Below, piece after piece: positions 5,260 to 5,811 of a stretch of DNA of 5,811 nt. Positions within the stretch are counted from its first letter, which is position 1; each line of letters begins with the position of its first letter. A model generated the notes under the pieces. That model did no database searches. It worked only from the letters and a program-made list of their open reading frames with translations, and was not told where the DNA came from. The DNA lies in contig CALCJG010000308.1 in assembly GCA_937967705.1 (NCBI GenBank), positions 1 to 5,811 on the forward strand, read 5' to 3'. The DNA is from an uncultured Spirochaetia bacterium. Its GTDB lineage: Bacteria; Spirochaetota; UBA4802; JAGODF01. The position numbers and the translations under genes were made by a program.

Positions 5260-5442
5260 ATGAAGAAGACATCGGATGCGGAGCCTGTTCGCTGTGAGGA
5301 ATGCGGCGGCTGTGTGGACTGTCAGGAAAGGTTTTGTCCCTTCTATCCCCGCAGGGGGCGGGAGGATTGCTCCCCGGAGATGTGCCGGTACTGTGCCGTC
5401 TATTTCCGGAGGAATCGGCTTTTTCTCAACAATGTGGGTTGA
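5260..5442 (+). CDS. small cysteine-rich protein (60 residues, 8 Cys)
   Basis: ATG 5260 is preceded by a very purine-rich ribosome site (GAGGAGGAGAG, 5248-5258). The protein has eight cysteines: C12, C15, C18 and C21 in a CxxCxxCxxC run (RCEECGGCVDCQERFC), then C26, C37, C42 and C45 (DCSPEMCRYC). It has no signal peptide or membrane segment, so it should be cytoplasmic. The first run resembles a ferredoxin cluster motif but lacks the usual CxxCxxCxxxCP spacing. Eight cysteines could hold two 4Fe-4S clusters, two zinc ions or thiolate-bound soft metals; which is not determinable. I do not recognise the family. It follows the Cys-rich ArsR regulator by 101 bp with an operator-like element between them, so it is likely the repressor's target and may buffer, carry or detoxify the ligand. 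The coding call rests on the ribosome site, the cysteine pattern and the context. Confidence 0.75.
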   Translation: MKKTSDAEPVRCEECGGCVDCQERFCPFYPRRGREDCSPEMCRYCAVYFRRNRLFLNNVG

Positions 5443-5507
5443 TAGAAAGAACACGATCGTTTCCGGCGCGATCCATCACCCCGCCCAAATAGTTCTTGAT
5501 CCGGTGA

Positions 5508-5537
5508 TTGGATACTGATATTTTGGGACATCATAAT
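5508..5537 (+). promoter_or_regulatory. weak candidate promoter for the cytochrome gene
   Basis: TTGGAT (5508-5513) and CATAAT (5532-5537) are 18 bp apart in the 168-bp gap before the cytochrome gene. The -10 element is good, the -35 element poor. No copy of the 25-bp ArsR-type element is present in this gap. A leader of about 65 nt would contain a small GCCT/AGGC hairpin (5541-5553). Confidence 0.3.
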
Positions 5538-5610
5538 ACGGCCTAAAGAAGGCTGTTCCTGGAGAGCGCCCTTGAGGGTAGACATTTTAAGGAAAATAAG
5601 GGGGGTGATG

Positions 5611-5811
5611 ATGCGCAGAAGAAAAACGGTTCTGGTCTTTGGGGGGATCACACTCCTCTTTACGGTTTCCCTGCTGGGAGGGCTTTCCTGCAAGAAGAGC
5701 CAGCACTGGGAGCTTTCCCGGTTTATATCCCCGGAAACCTGCGGGGGTTGCCATGGCGACATTTACAATCAGTGGAAGAACTCCCTGCACAATCTTTCCC
5801 ATCTGGACCCG
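5611..5811 (+). CDS. multihaem-type c-type cytochrome (3' partial)
   Basis: The first 67 codons are present and the frame runs off the right edge. Starts at 5608 and 5611 are both possible; 5611 is chosen because GGGGGG at 5600-5605 then has a 5-nt spacer. The N-terminus is a signal sequence: MRRRK, a hydrophobic stretch to residue 25, then GGLSC at 23-27, a poor match to a lipobox, so C27 may be a lipid anchor or the protein may be otherwise exported. A haem-binding CGGCH lies at 44-48, in the context ETCGGCHGDIYNQWKNSLHN, which matches the start of cytochrome c554-like multihaem proteins (CxxCH-x3-Y-x2-W-x2-S-x-H); H60 could serve as a haem ligand. Such proteins act in periplasmic electron transfer or in reduction of nitrogen or sulfur compounds. 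The number of further haems and the reaction lie outside the window. Confidence 0.85.
   Translation, partial: MRRRKTVLVFGGITLLFTVSLLGGLSCKKSQHWELSRFISPETCGGCHGDIYNQWKNSLHNLSHLDP

Noticed and set aside
5496..5509. FNR-like half-site TTGAT before the cytochrome gene
   Set aside because: The right half does not match ATCAA, so there is no real palindrome.
1..5811. CRISPR array, tRNA, rRNA, insertion sequence or attachment site
   Set aside because: No regularly spaced repeats, RNA gene signatures, transposase frames or terminal inverted repeats were seen on reading both strands.

Overview
The window is GC-rich, tightly packed bacterial DNA. Signal peptides, two proteins ending in an aromatic Arg-Phe, and a c-type cytochrome point to a diderm, probably anaerobic or respiratory bacterium. 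A deltaproteobacterial or spirochaetal origin is a guess from protein style; no marker gene fixes it. Two of the plus-strand genes appear to start at TTG, each supported by a Shine-Dalgarno sequence at normal spacing.

Left part (1-3657): a three-gene plus-strand cluster with gaps of 5 and 44 bp. It opens with the C-terminal part of an alpha/beta hydrolase whose nucleophile elbow carries Asp instead of Ser. Two exported proteins of about 500 residues follow. They are diverged paralogues: signal peptide, an N-terminal part reminiscent of CsgG/FlgO/TolB-type surface proteins, a C-terminal group of hydrophobic segments around a GGG-x-FY-[RK]-G motif, and a terminal beta-like strand ending in RF. 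Their function is unknown; an envelope role is inferred.

Middle (3658-4575): the paralogue pair ends facing a tiny minus-strand gene (34 codons, single membrane segment, strong Shine-Dalgarno sequence). The rest of the gap holds several hairpins, including one with the form of a minus-strand terminator. A plausible sigma70-type promoter then drives a 161-residue J-domain (HPD) protein started from TTG.

Right part (4576-5811): a regulatory cassette. An ArsR-family repressor with an unusual cysteine-rich tail is followed by a 60-residue protein with eight cysteines. Matching 25-bp elements (20 of 25 positions identical) lie upstream of each gene; the first overlaps the likely -10 region of the repressor gene. 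The simplest reading is an autoregulated thiol- or metal-responsive repressor controlling a small cysteine-rich protein. The window ends inside a membrane-anchored or exported multihaem-type cytochrome c gene, which may or may not belong to the same response.

The most distinctive content is the ArsR/Cys-rich protein/duplicated operator cassette, followed by the paralogue pair and the Asp-elbow hydrolase.
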